Below, piece after piece: positions 7,681 to 16,663 of a DNA stretch of 64,000 nt (its first letter is position 1; each line of letters begins with the position of its first letter). The stretch is from Nocardia sp. NBC_01329 (lineage in GTDB: Bacteria; Actinomycetota; Actinomycetes; Mycobacteriales; Mycobacteriaceae). The DNA lies in the NCBI RefSeq assembly GCF_035956715.1, contig NZ_CP108381.1:2852001-2916000 (forward strand), read 5' to 3'. The translations under genes and the position numbers were made by a program. The notes under the pieces are model-generated. The model was not told the DNA's origin and searched no databases. It worked only from the letters and a program-made list of their open reading frames with translations.

Positions 7681-9060
7681 ATGAGCACTCCCCGTAAGCA
7701 GGTCATCCTCGGCGCCTATCTCGGCGGCGTCAACCACCACACCGCATGGTGGCATCCGGATGCCGGTAGCCAGATCGATTTCGGCAGTTTCGAACACACC
7801 GCCCGCACGGCAGAGCGGGGCAGATTCGATTTCTTCTTCCTCGCCGAGGGACTCGCGCTCCGCGAACGCGCGGGCGAGATCTTCGATCAGGACATCATCG
7901 GCCGTCCCGACACCTTCACAGTGCTGGCCTCGTTGGCCGCGGTCACCGAAAATCTCGGCCTGGCGGGCACGATCAACGCGACCTTCAACGAGCCCTACGA
8001 GCTCGCCCGCCGGTTCGCCAGTCTCGATCACCTCTCCGGCGGGCGTGCCGCCTGGAATGTGGTGACCTCCTTCGACGCGTTCACCGGCGGAAACTTCCGG
8101 CGCGGCGGATTCCTCGACCCGGCCCACCGGTATGTGCGCGCCGAGGAGACATTGAACGCGGTACGCGCGCTGTGGGATTCGTGGGAAGCCGACGATCTGG
8201 TGGCGGACAAGGAGTCGGGCCGGTTCCTCGCCCGCCCGGAAGCCGGCGCCTTCGCCTTCCACGGCGCGCAATTCGATATCTCCGGTCGGTTCACGGTACC
8301 GCGCAGCCCGCAGGGCAGACCGGTGATTCTGCAGGCCGGCGTCTCGCCGCAGGGCCGCGATTTCGCAGCCGCCAACGCCGATGCGATCTTCTCCCCCTAC
8401 GGCGGTCTGCCGGAGGCCGCGGAGTTCTACCGCGATATCAAGGCGCGCGCGGTGGCCGCGGGCCGGGCGGCCGAAGATATCAAGATTCTGCCCTCGGCGA
8501 GTTTCGTCCTCGGTGACACCGAGGCCGAGGCGCTGGAGAAGTACCACACCGTCCGCAACGAACAGGTCACCGGGCAGACCGCGCTGATCCTGCTCGAGCA
8601 GATCTGGAATCGCGACCTGTCCGGTTACGATCCGGAGGGCCCGGTACCCGATATCGATCCCGATCCCGATGCCGCGCCGATCATTCAGGGTCGCGCGTTC
8701 CTGCACCAGGACCGCTTCGCCACCGTACGGCGCCTGCGCGAAGTAGCCGAAGCGAAGAAACTCACGCTGCGTGAAGTCGTGATCGATCAGTTCGAACGTG
8801 GCCCGCTGGTCGGAACCCCGGCCCGGGTCGCCGAACAGATCGATACATTCGTCCAGGACAACGGCTCGGACGGTTTCATCCTCGGATCCCATCTCGTGCC
8901 GTGGGGGCTGGACGAATTCGTCGACAAGGTCGTTCCGCTGTTGCAGGACCGTGGGATACTGCGGGCCGAGTACACCGGAAGTACCCTGCGCGACAATCTC
9001 GGACTGCGGAATGCCTACTCGCGCGCAGATCAGGCCGAGGTCTCCTCGGGTTTGGCCTGA
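7681..9060 (+). CDS. LLM class flavin-dependent monooxygenase (NtaA/SnaA/DszA type)
   Basis: This 459-residue protein is closer to the classical NtaA/DszA group than its upstream neighbour. It shows LGAYLGGVNHHTAWWHPDA, DFFFLAEGLAL, NLGLAGTINATFNEPYELAR, FASLDHLSGGRAAWNVVTS and GRPVILQAGVSPQGRDFAA. Family members oxidise chelators or organosulfur compounds with reduced FMN supplied by a partner reductase. It is transcribed with the preceding monooxygenase (11-bp gap). Its 3' end overlaps the convergent long protein gene by 31 bp. Confidence 0.9.
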   Translation: MSTPRKQVILGAYLGGVNHHTAWWHPDAGSQIDFGSFEHTARTAERGRFDFFFLAEGLALRERAGEIFDQDIIGRPDTFTVLASLAAVTENLGLAGTINATFNEPYELARRFASLDHLSGGRAAWNVVTSFDAFTGGNFRRGGFLDPAHRYVRAEETLNAVRALWDSWEADDLVADKESGRFLARPEAGAFAFHGAQFDISGRFTVPRSPQGRPVILQAGVSPQGRDFAAANADAIFSPYGGLPEAAEFYRDIKARAVAAGRAAEDIKILPSASFVLGDTEAEALEKYHTVRNEQVTGQTALILLEQIWNRDLSGYDPEGPVPDIDPDPDAAPIIQGRAFLHQDRFATVRRLREVAEAKKLTLREVVIDQFERGPLVGTPARVAEQIDTFVQDNGSDGFILGSHLVPWGLDEFVDKVVPLLQDRGILRAEYTGSTLRDNLGLRNAYSRADQAEVSSGLA

Positions 9061-10871
9061 GCCATCTTGAGCAGGGCCCCGTGCAGCGTGATCGCCGGCT
9101 CGCCCGCGCGTTTCCCCCGCAACTCGAAGTCGGTGAAACCTTCGATCAGCGCCCGGCGAGGGTCCAAGAGGCCGCCCGCGATATCCGGGCCTCCGCTCAG
9201 TGAGCCGGCCATCAGGATTCGCCAGGCATCCTGCCGTGCGCGGTAGCCGCCCGCCTCGTCGAGAGCGGCGGCGAAAGCACGGGCCACCGCCGCGTACACC
9301 GGACGGTCGGCGCTACCGGCCCGGCGGAAGAGTCTTCTGGTCTGACCGGCCCCGGTGGCACCGGGGCCGGTCAACTCCGCCCGCTCCAGCGTGATCCACA
9401 CCTGCAGAGCGTCGACCGGCCCCGGACCGGGGGCCTTCTTGCGCTCGCGGCGAATCGTGTCCTCGCGTTGTTCGGCCACTTCGATGCCGTAGAGCGGGAC
9501 GGTGTACTTCCCGAGCAGGTCGTCCAGGGCGGCCTCGATCTCGCGGACGATACCGGTATCGAGCTCGGCCGTCTCGAAGCCGCGATTTTCCAGGCCGTGC
9601 CTGCGGGCCATATCCCGTACGAGACGGATCGCCTCGGAATCCCCGGCCCGCCGGGCCATCGGTAACACGGTCGGCAATTCGGGGGTCGGCACCGGATCCG
9701 GCCGGGCGGCCGGCATTTCCGGCACTTCGGACGATTCTGCGGTGTGCGGTTCGCCTACCAGCTGCAGCGGCGCCGGCGACCGCGGTGCCGGTTCGACTCC
9801 GGGCGGACCCGCCGAGATCCGCGGCCCGGCGGTATCGGGTCCCGGCGACACACCCATTTCCACCGGCAGCGATAGTTCCGCCGGGGATTCGCCGAACGGC
9901 GGCACCGGGCTGGGCGGCCGGGCCGTTTCGTACTGCGCGGCGACCGATGCCGTCTCGGGCGACGCACCGGGGATCCGGCCGCCCTGCCCGGACAATGCCG
10001 GCCCCGCCGACCGGTCGGCGGGTCCTCGCACCGAGCCGGGGGTATCGACCGGTGGTGCGGTCGTATTCGCGCGGTCCTCGGCTCGGCGCCGACTCCGATC
10101 CGGCGGTGCCGTGGTCGCGAAGTGCGCCACTGCGGCGAACAGGGACTCGGGCAGCGGAACGCTGCGCTCCGACGGCGTGGATTCGGCCGGTCCGTCGCCA
10201 TCGGCGGTCCACGGCGCCGCGTCGGTCCCGAATAACTTCGGCGCGGGCCGGGTCTCACGCGACGGAGCGGCCGGCTCGGCGGTCATTCGCGGCAGCGGTC
10301 CGGGTAACGGATCGATCGGGGCGGTTCCGTACAGCGCCCCACCCGCCGCGCCCACGATCTCGAACGACGGCGAATCGGGCAGTGCCGCGACCACGGGTGG
10401 CACCGCCGCGGCGGCATCGCGCTCAGGTGCCGCCGCGGCGACCGACGGCGCTGACCCGGGCACCGAGGCCGGGGGCGGCGCTGTGCGCCGGACCGCTGTG
10501 CGCCGGACATCGACTCCCTTCGTGGAGGAAGGAAGCGCGGCGGCAGGTATCTCGGACGCTCCGGACCGCCCCGGCGCGGCCGCGTTCGCCCGTTTCCGCG
10601 CCCACGGGCTCGCAGCCGGTCTGCGCACGACCTGCGATCCGCCCAGTGTCTGTTCGCCGTTGCCACCGCGATCCTGGTCCGATGTGCCGCGGGCAGCGGC
10701 ACCGGTCCGGTCGGTGGTCGAGGCGACGACGCTGCGGGCCTCGATCTGCTCGGCGGTGGCCAGGACGGCCTTCAGCTCCCCGGTGACCCGGGAGGCCTCG
10801 GCGATCAGCGTTTCCAGTGTCGATACCAATGCGCGTAATTCGGCCGCGTCCACCTTCGGGCTCTGGCTCAC
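9030..10871 (-). CDS. long hypothetical protein with disordered middle and folded C-terminus
   Basis: The product has 613 residues in three parts. Residues 1-50 form a heptad-like helix (VDAAELRALVSTLETLIAEA). About 50-395 are low-complexity, rich in Pro, Ala, Ser, Arg and Thr. The last 215 residues look folded, with segments RHGLENRGFETAELDTGIVR, DLLGKYTVPLYGIEV, DALQVWITLERAEL, RPVYAAVARAFAAALDEAGG and ALIEGFTDFELRGKRAGEPA. The layout resembles actinobacterial proteins in which a linker joins an N-terminal targeting helix to a C-terminal effector domain, but I do not recognise the domain. GTG 10871 follows GGGGAC. Confidence 0.65.
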   Translation of the reverse strand: MSQSPKVDAAELRALVSTLETLIAEASRVTGELKAVLATAEQIEARSVVASTTDRTGAAARGTSDQDRGGNGEQTLGGSQVVRRPAASPWARKRANAAAPGRSGASEIPAAALPSSTKGVDVRRTAVRRTAPPPASVPGSAPSVAAAAPERDAAAAVPPVVAALPDSPSFEIVGAAGGALYGTAPIDPLPGPLPRMTAEPAAPSRETRPAPKLFGTDAAPWTADGDGPAESTPSERSVPLPESLFAAVAHFATTAPPDRSRRRAEDRANTTAPPVDTPGSVRGPADRSAGPALSGQGGRIPGASPETASVAAQYETARPPSPVPPFGESPAELSLPVEMGVSPGPDTAGPRISAGPPGVEPAPRSPAPLQLVGEPHTAESSEVPEMPAARPDPVPTPELPTVLPMARRAGDSEAIRLVRDMARRHGLENRGFETAELDTGIVREIEAALDDLLGKYTVPLYGIEVAEQREDTIRRERKKAPGPGPVDALQVWITLERAELTGPGATGAGQTRRLFRRAGSADRPVYAAVARAFAAALDEAGGYRARQDAWRILMAGSLSGGPDIAGGLLDPRRALIEGFTDFELRGKRAGEPAITLHGALLKMAQAKPEETSA

Positions 10872-11112
10872 CGGCGTCCCCGGATACCGTCACAGCAGGC
10901 GGGCCGCACCGTGTACCGGTTCGGCCCGCATCAACGGTATGACGCACACTGACATGGAACAAGTTTGTAACGTCGCGGTTCGACGCGCGAACCATCACGA
11001 CTCTCCCGGCTGGGAAGATCCCGGGCCGGCCCCGGCGTCATGGGACCGGCGGTGGGGGGGACGGACATGTGAGCGGTGGACCTGCCTTCCGGGCGATACC
11101 GGCCACCCGCTC

Positions 11113-11196
11113 TCAGAAGATCAGGGCGCCCAACGCCCACAGCACACTGACGGTAGCCCCCGCAGCTGCGGAGCCGAGACCGATTATCGCACTCAT
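11113..11196 (-). CDS. 27-residue hydrophobic peptide
   Basis: A short ORF encodes MSAIIGLGSAAAGATVSVLW followed by ALGALIF, essentially one transmembrane helix. GAGGGAAAC just upstream of the ATG gives a plausible ribosome binding site, and a promoter-like element lies about 170 bp further upstream. Small hydrophobic peptides of this kind can be membrane regulators, toxin-like peptides or leader ORFs; none can be assigned here. It is too short for a statistical coding signal. Confidence 0.35.
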   Translation of the reverse strand: MSAIIGLGSAAAGATVSVLWALGALIF

Positions 11197-11365
11197 GATG
11201 TTTCCCTCTTCCTCCGATTTCGATATTCGGATTGCTTTCCGGAAAAACCGCAAAACGACCGAGCCCTCGGAACCACAGGATGCGATCGACGAATCCCCGA
11301 ACTCCGGTACCGACAGGGCTCTCGTTCGGGTGGGACTCCCCTTTCTACGGAAGCCCCGCTTTTGC

Positions 11366-11394
11366 AGATTAGCACCCCGGATCAATATAGTCAG
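11366..11394 (-). promoter_or_regulatory. sigma-70-like promoter for the 27-codon ORF
   Basis: On the minus strand CTGACT (11389-11394) and TAATCT (11366-11371) are separated by exactly 17 bp, in AT-rich sequence upstream of the small peptide gene. The -10 matches well and the -35 partly. It would give a leader of about 160 nt. Confidence 0.35.
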
Positions 11395-11958
11395 GAACCA
11401 TTCTCTCGAATCCGGCAGCGCTGATTGATCTAACTCTTCTATATCGCACGGCCGCGCCTTTCGGTGGCCACGACCATTCGACACGAGGGGCCGGCCCGGG
11501 CAACAGTCGTTTCCCGATTCGGAGACCGCCTCCCGACGGCCGTGTACGGTGGCGCCCGAGCTCCCGGCGGCCCATGTGCCGGAATCGTTGGAATTCTTCT
11601 CGCGGAGTAACGAACCGGATAGCAGAACTACCGGCCGAACCCGTTCGAAATTCAATTCTTCCGCTCGTCCGCAAAACGATCATCGAACTGTGACGATCAA
11701 CCCTTGCGGTACATATTCGGATCGTCGGTATTCCGATATTGCCGCGGAATCGGAATCATGACCGGCTTCGCTCATTGGGCGAACAACACACGATAGTTAT
11801 TCGAAACTACCGGCAACCGGATAATCCTTCGGCAGAACCGCGAAACGGCGTCGATATCAATTGCCGAAGCAGTTCTTCCGCGAGGTCGTCCGGATCGACC
11901 ACGTCGGTGGATGCCGGCGTGCACGGTCCGGTGCCGGTCCTTCTGCGAAGATGGGTCC

Positions 11959-12771
11959 GTGGTCGATGTGCTCAACAGGAATCGCGTGGTGGTGACCGGT
12001 CGCGCCGGCGCACCCGTAGTGGTGCTCGCGCATGGGTTCGGCTGCGATCAGGGGCTGTGGCGCCTGGTGACGCCACTGCTGGCGGAACAGTTCGGTGTCG
12101 TCCTGTTCGATCACGTGGGCTCGGGAGGTTCGGACCTCGCGGCGTGGGACCCGGACCGGTATTCGACCATGGAGGGTTACGCCGAGGACCTCCGGCAGGT
12201 ATGCCGCACGGTCGGCCCGGGTCCGGTGGTCCTGGTCGGCCACTCGGTAGCAGCGATGATGGGCGTGCTGGCCGCCGCCGCGGAGCCGGAGCTCTTCCGT
12301 GGCCTGGTACTGCTGGCGCCGAGTCCCCGATTCATCGACGACCCGGCGACGGGGTACCGAGGTGGTTTCAGTGCCGGCGATATCGACGAGCTGCTCGAAT
12401 CACTGGATGCCAACTATCTGGGCTGGTCGGGGGCCATGGCACCGGTGATCATGGGCAATCCGCAGCAGCCTGAGCTGGCGCGGGAGCTGGAGGCCACGTT
12501 CTGCCGCACCGATCCGGAGATCGCCCGGGTCTTCGCGCGGGTGACCTTCCTGTCCGACAACCGCGACGATCTTTCGGCTGTGCAGGTCCCGACGCTGGTC
12601 GCACAGTGTTCCAATGACGCGATCGCGCCACGCGAAGTCGGCGAGTTCGTTCGTTCCCGCATTCCCGGTAGCCGGCTGGTGACCCTGGCCGCGACCGGGC
12701 ACTGCCCGCAGCTGGCCGCTCCGGAGGAGACTGCCGCCGCGATCGCCGACTTCGTGGCCGACCTACCATGA
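11959..12771 (+). CDS. rsbQ: RsbQ-like alpha/beta hydrolase (sigma-factor stress signalling)
   Basis: This 270-residue hydrolase resembles Bacillus RsbQ along its length: VLNRNRVVVTG start, LAHGFGCDQGLW, LFDHVGSGGSDL, RYSTMEGYAEDL, VLVGHSVAAMMG, LLAPSPRFIDDP and ATGHCPQL. The triad is Ser96 (GHSVA), Asp220 (CSND) and His248 (TGHCP). RsbQ is the hydrolase that activates the phosphatase RsbP in the energy-stress branch of sigma-B control and is related to plant D14/KAI2 receptors. GTG 11959 was chosen because it matches the RsbQ N-terminus. The next gene is a PAS-PP2C phosphatase overlapping by 4 bp (ATGA), the same pairing as rsbQ-rsbP. Confidence 0.88.
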   Translation: MVDVLNRNRVVVTGRAGAPVVVLAHGFGCDQGLWRLVTPLLAEQFGVVLFDHVGSGGSDLAAWDPDRYSTMEGYAEDLRQVCRTVGPGPVVLVGHSVAAMMGVLAAAAEPELFRGLVLLAPSPRFIDDPATGYRGGFSAGDIDELLESLDANYLGWSGAMAPVIMGNPQQPELARELEATFCRTDPEIARVFARVTFLSDNRDDLSAVQVPTLVAQCSNDAIAPREVGEFVRSRIPGSRLVTLAATGHCPQLAAPEETAAAIADFVADLP

Positions 12772-14078
12772 TGATGTGCCGCGTGGACGGTCCGGACCCG
12801 GAGCGTTCCGAGCTCGAGCCGGATGATCCCGAGCACCGCGCGGAGTTCACCGCCCTGTTGGAGGACGACGTCGAGGACCTGTACGAGAACGCCCCCTGCG
12901 GCTATCTGTCCACCTTGCTCGACGGGCGGATCGCCAAGGTCAACACGACGTTGTTGCACTGGCTCGGTTACCGGCGCGAAGACCTGGTCGGCCGCCGCCA
13001 CTTCAGCGATCTCCTGACAGTCGGCGGTCGCCTGTACCACGAAACGCATTTCGCACCACTGCTGCGAATGCAGGGGAAGATCAGCGGTATCGCGCTCGAA
13101 CTCCGCGCGGTCGACGGCTCCCGGTTGCCGGTCCTGGTGACCTCCACGGTGAAGACCGGCGCGGACGGACAGCCGCTGCTGATCCGTACCACCGTGTTCG
13201 ATGCCCGGGAACGCCGCGCCTACGAGACGGAGCTGTTACGCGCACGCCGGGAGGCCGACCGGGAACGCGAACGCCTCCAGCGGTTGAACGCGACCCTGCA
13301 ACGCACGCTGCTGCCCTCCGCGCTCGAACCGGTTCCGGGGGCCGACGTCGCCGCGCACTACCATGCCGCCTCCCCCGACGAGGTCGGCGGCGACTTCTAC
13401 GACCTGTTTCCCATCTCGGCCGGAACCTGGGGTTTCTTTCTCGGTGACGTCTGCGGCAAAGGCGCTGTCGCGGCCACGATCACTTCTCTCGTCCGATACA
13501 CGTTGCGCGCCGCCGCCGTGTACGACCCGGACCCCGCCGCGGTCCTGAAGCACCTCAACACCACCATGGTGCGCGACCACCGCCGGGGGCACCCCCGCTT
13601 CTGCACCGTGCTCTACGGCCGGTTCACCTTCGACGAAGGCTCCGCCGACGGCCGCGCCACGGTCACCTTGGCCTCGGGTGGGCATCCGCTCGCCATGCTG
13701 CTGCGCGCCGACGGCACCGCCGACTACCTGCACACTCCCGGCGGGCAACTGGTCGGCGTATTCCCGGACGCCGCCGTCGCCACGGTGACCTTCACCCTCG
13801 ACTCCGGTGACACGCTCCTGCTGTACACCGACGGCCTCACCGAAGCTCGCGTCGCCGAGGGGTTCTACGGGGAGTCGGCGTTCCTGGCGTTCGCTCGCGA
13901 CCTGGCCCCGGCATCGGCCACCCGGACCGTCGACTCGGTCACCGGACTGCTCGATGCCCTCGGCTCCGGTGTCACCGACGACACCGCGCTGCTGGCCCTG
14001 CATCTGCCGGAGCCGGATCGGTTCCGCGACCATCGCGCCGACCGAGCGACTCGGCCACCACCGCCGCGCACCCTGTGA
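12768..14078 (+). CDS. PAS domain PP2C/SpoIIE-type phosphatase (RsbP-like)
   Basis: A 436-residue protein. A PAS domain lies at about residues 35-145 (ENAPCGYLSTLLDGRIAKVN, WLGYRREDLVGRRHFSDLL). A charged helical linker at about 147-178 precedes the LLPSALEPVPG entry to the PP2C domain. Metal-ligand motifs are EVGGDFYDLF (Asp 209) and LGDVCGKG (Asp 227), with a later TDDTALLAL. In RsbP the PAS domain receives the signal via RsbQ and the phosphatase dephosphorylates the anti-anti-sigma factor. Translation is coupled to the rsbQ-like gene. No anti-anti-sigma gene is adjacent; the SigF-type factor at 43 kb is a possible downstream target (inferred). Confidence 0.88.
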   Translation: MMMCRVDGPDPERSELEPDDPEHRAEFTALLEDDVEDLYENAPCGYLSTLLDGRIAKVNTTLLHWLGYRREDLVGRRHFSDLLTVGGRLYHETHFAPLLRMQGKISGIALELRAVDGSRLPVLVTSTVKTGADGQPLLIRTTVFDARERRAYETELLRARREADRERERLQRLNATLQRTLLPSALEPVPGADVAAHYHAASPDEVGGDFYDLFPISAGTWGFFLGDVCGKGAVAATITSLVRYTLRAAAVYDPDPAAVLKHLNTTMVRDHRRGHPRFCTVLYGRFTFDEGSADGRATVTLASGGHPLAMLLRADGTADYLHTPGGQLVGVFPDAAVATVTFTLDSGDTLLLYTDGLTEARVAEGFYGESAFLAFARDLAPASATRTVDSVTGLLDALGSGVTDDTALLALHLPEPDRFRDHRADRATRPPPPRTL

Positions 14079-14100
14079 TGTCCAGCCGACGCCGGGCTCC

Positions 14101-14652
14101 TCACCGCCGGATTCGGATGGCACCGCAGACGGGAACCGACCACGGCAGCGCGCGCGAACACCCGATGTGCTCGTCCAGCGCGGCAGCGATATCGGCGGGC
14201 AACTCGACTGCTCGACGGTGCCGCAGGTCCACATGGACCAGCAGGATTTCCAACGTGTTGGCGAGCCGCCCACGCGCGGTATCGGCCAGGAACATCATCA
14301 TGTGGACGGCTTTCGTGCTCCGCTCGAGGATCCGGCCGCCCACCGCGAACCGGTCGCCTTCGCGCAGCTCGCTGTAATACGCCAGGTGGTGCTCGGCGGT
14401 GAACACCCCCATGTGCCGCTCAGCGCGGTAGCTGTCGTCGATCCCGACCGCACGCACGAGCGCATCGGCACCCGCGGAACCCCACTTCAGGTACTGCAGA
14501 ATGTTCATATGGTCGCCGCCGGCGAGTGTCTCGGCGGTGACCGTGCCGAGAATCGTCTCGGGCAGCGCCACTACCTCGTTCGCGGTGGGGAGTTCATCGA
14601 TCATGCCGTGATTCTCGGAGCGCGGATACCGGTACCGGACCGAAACGTCCAC
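14101..14652 (-). CDS. hotdog-fold thioesterase family protein
   Basis: The product is up to 183 residues. GGDHMNILQYLKWGSAGADA, RHMGVFTAEHHLAYYSELRE, GDRFAVGGRILERSTKAVHM and ANTLEILLVHVDLRHRRAVEL follow the 4-hydroxybenzoyl-CoA thioesterase/carnitine-pathway thioesterase pattern, with the NHMN-type active-site turn replaced by DHMN. It would cleave an acyl-CoA; the substrate is unknown. The start may be GTG 14652 or ATG 14604; neither has a strong ribosome binding site. The gene lies on the opposite strand to its neighbours. Confidence 0.75.
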   Translation of the reverse strand: MDVSVRYRYPRSENHGMIDELPTANEVVALPETILGTVTAETLAGGDHMNILQYLKWGSAGADALVRAVGIDDSYRAERHMGVFTAEHHLAYYSELREGDRFAVGGRILERSTKAVHMMMFLADTARGRLANTLEILLVHVDLRHRRAVELPADIAAALDEHIGCSRALPWSVPVCGAIRIRR

Positions 14653-14754
14653 TCAGCGGAATCGTGCGGTCGCTCCTCCACTGCGACCCGCATCCTCGGG
14701 AGTCGGGCAGCGCGCCGATGCCTCGCCCTCCGACTTCCGACAGGAGCCCACTCG

Positions 14755-15561
14755 ATGACCGATCCCCAGCGCTACGACGGCCGCCGTGTCCTCATCACCG
14801 GTGCCGGATCCGGTATCGGCCAGGCCACCACGCTGCGCATACTGCGAGAAGGCGGCCGGGTGGCAGCCGTGGACATCAGCGAGACCGGGTTGGCGGACAC
14901 CCTCGCCGGGTCCGGCACCGACCGGGCACGACTGACCACCTCGATCATGGATATCTCCGATGAGGATTCCGTCCGATCCGGAGTCGCGGACGCCGTCCGG
15001 CTGCTCGGTGGCCTCGACACCCTCGTCAATGCCGCCGGAATCCTTCGCTCAGCCCATTTCGAGGAGACCTCGGTTCAGGAGTTCGAGCAGATCCTGCGCA
15101 TCAACCTCGTCGGCACGTTCCTGGTCACCCGCGAATCCATCGCGGCGTTGCGGGCCGGAAACGACCCGGCGGTGGTGAATTTCAGCTCGACCTCCGCGGC
15201 GTTCGCGCATCCGTACATGTCGGCCTACGCCGCTTCCAAGGGCGGTATCCAGGCGATGACCCACGCGCTGGCAATGGAGTTCGGCAAGCAGGGTATCCGG
15301 TTCAATGCCGTGCAACCGGGATCCATTTCGTCCGGGATGACCGACGGCAGCGGCGCATCCGGGCAGAGCATCGGCCCCGGGTTGCCCGCCGACGCGGATA
15401 TCGCTCTGTTCGCCAAGGCCGCACCGGCCCTGCCCCTGCCGGGCGGCGCACCGTTCGCCGGGCCCGACGCGGTCGCTGCTGTCGTGTCGATGCTCGGCTC
15501 ATCGGATGCCTATTTCGTCACCGGAACCGAGGTCCGCGTCGACGGCGGTTCGCATATGTGA
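14755..15561 (+). CDS. SDR family oxidoreductase
   Basis: A 268-residue classical short-chain dehydrogenase. The cofactor motif TGAGSGIG is at residues 15-22, the acidic AVDIS after the second strand favours NAD(H), NAAG is followed by a NFSSTSAAFA strand, and the catalytic YAASK is present with Ser upstream. The C-terminus ends TGTEVRVDGGSHM. A CAGGAG ribosome binding site precedes ATG 14755. It lies divergent from the thioesterase gene; the substrate is unknown. Confidence 0.88.
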   Translation: MTDPQRYDGRRVLITGAGSGIGQATTLRILREGGRVAAVDISETGLADTLAGSGTDRARLTTSIMDISDEDSVRSGVADAVRLLGGLDTLVNAAGILRSAHFEETSVQEFEQILRINLVGTFLVTRESIAALRAGNDPAVVNFSSTSAAFAHPYMSAYAASKGGIQAMTHALAMEFGKQGIRFNAVQPGSISSGMTDGSGASGQSIGPGLPADADIALFAKAAPALPLPGGAPFAGPDAVAAVVSMLGSSDAYFVTGTEVRVDGGSHM

Positions 15562-15595
15562 ATCACACCCGACGCCCGGCCATCGGGATGGTCGC

Positions 15596-15621
15596 GTTTG
15601 CGCCGCGCACCACGCGGGTAG
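15596..15621 (+). promoter_or_regulatory. SigF/SigB-like promoter
   Basis: GTTT (15596-15599), a 16-bp spacer and GGGTAG (15616-15621) match the general-stress sigma consensus GTTT-N15-17-GGGTA. It lies 26 bp upstream of the YihY/BrkB gene start, just before its GGAGGTG ribosome binding site. A SigF-group sigma factor is encoded in this window at 43054. Confidence 0.5.
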
Positions 15622-15646
15622 CCGACAGAACCGGAGGTGTTACCGG

Positions 15647-16648
15647 GTGAAACGGCGTTTTCGCAGGTTGCGCGCACGAGTGCTGCGACGCGCCGAGGCT
15701 CGGGTCGCGGTGCGCACACTGCGGGCGGCGTGGTCGGACCAGCTGTCCGACTGGGCCGCAGCCCTGACGTACTACAGCATGTTGTCGCTGTTTCCGGCCC
15801 TACTGCTCACCGTCGCCGTACTCGGCCTGGCCGGGCCGGAGCCGACCGGTGCGCTGGCCGGCGCGGCAGGGCATCTGGGCCCGGAAGGCAGTGGGACCCT
15901 GCTCGCCGATTCGGTACGGCACCTGCAGCAGGTCCGGGCCTGGTCGGCACCCATCGCGATCGCCGGGCTGGTTTCCGGATTGTGGACCGCCTCCGGCTAT
16001 ATCGGGGCGTTCATCCGGGCCGCCAACGCGCTCTACGGCGTCGTCGAGAGCCGGTCCAGACCCAGAACGATACTTCTGCAGTTGTCGTTCAGCGCACTGC
16101 TGATCCTGATGCTGGTCTCCACCGGCATCGGCTTCGTGGTGACCAACGGGATGGCCGGGCGATTCGGTGGCCTCTTCGCGGGCCTGCCCTTCGTCCACGG
16201 CGCCTGGGCGATCCTCGAATGGTTCGTGCTGGCCCTGGTGGTGAGTTTCGCGCTGTCGCTGCTCTACCGGGTGGCGCCGAATGTGACCGGGCAACGGTTC
16301 CGCTGGCCGTCGGCGGGGAGTTCGATGGCGGTGATTCTATGGCTCGCCGGTTCCGCGGGCCTGTCGTTCTATGCCTCGCATTTCGACTCCTTCAACAAGG
16401 TTTACGGGTCACTGGCCGCTGCGGTCGTTTTCCTCATCTGGTTGTGGGTCACCAACTTCGCGGTCCTGCTGGGAGCCGTGGTCGATGCCCAGCGGGCTCG
16501 CCGGCCCGCACCGCCCGTAGCGAACGAAGGTGGGCCGGAGGCTCACCGAACAGCGGCGAGCGCGGTCCCGGGTCGACGGCCCGAGCGCACCGCACCGGTA
16601 GCACACGAAATCTCCACAACTGGCGCCCGTTCTCTCCACACGCGATGA
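15647..16648 (+). CDS. YihY/BrkB family membrane protein
   Basis: A 333-residue integral membrane protein with about six transmembrane segments. Family signatures are DWAAALTYYSMLSLFPALLL, SGLWTASGYIGAFIRAANAL, LSLLYRVAPNV and FNKVYGSLAAAVVFLIWLWV, followed by a hydrophilic tail rich in Arg and Pro. Family members were once called ribonuclease BN; their actual transport role is unsettled. GTG 15647 follows GGAGGTG. A SigF-like promoter directly upstream suggests stress control. Confidence 0.88.
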   Translation: MKRRFRRLRARVLRRAEARVAVRTLRAAWSDQLSDWAAALTYYSMLSLFPALLLTVAVLGLAGPEPTGALAGAAGHLGPEGSGTLLADSVRHLQQVRAWSAPIAIAGLVSGLWTASGYIGAFIRAANALYGVVESRSRPRTILLQLSFSALLILMLVSTGIGFVVTNGMAGRFGGLFAGLPFVHGAWAILEWFVLALVVSFALSLLYRVAPNVTGQRFRWPSAGSSMAVILWLAGSAGLSFYASHFDSFNKVYGSLAAAVVFLIWLWVTNFAVLLGAVVDAQRARRPAPPVANEGGPEAHRTAASAVPGRRPERTAPVAHEISTTGARSLHTR

Positions 16649-16663
16649 CTAGGCTCCCCGAGC

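Larger units (their letters stand above)
10872..11958. other. 1.1-kb low-GC intergenic region
   Basis: This stretch is noticeably more AT-rich than its surroundings, especially 11200-11850, and has no normal-sized gene in either direction. It contains a 27-codon ORF at 11113-11196 and a promoter-like element for it (described separately). The remainder shows no recognisable gene, repeat or RNA. The base composition is compatible with acquired DNA or a large regulatory region. Confidence 0.5.
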
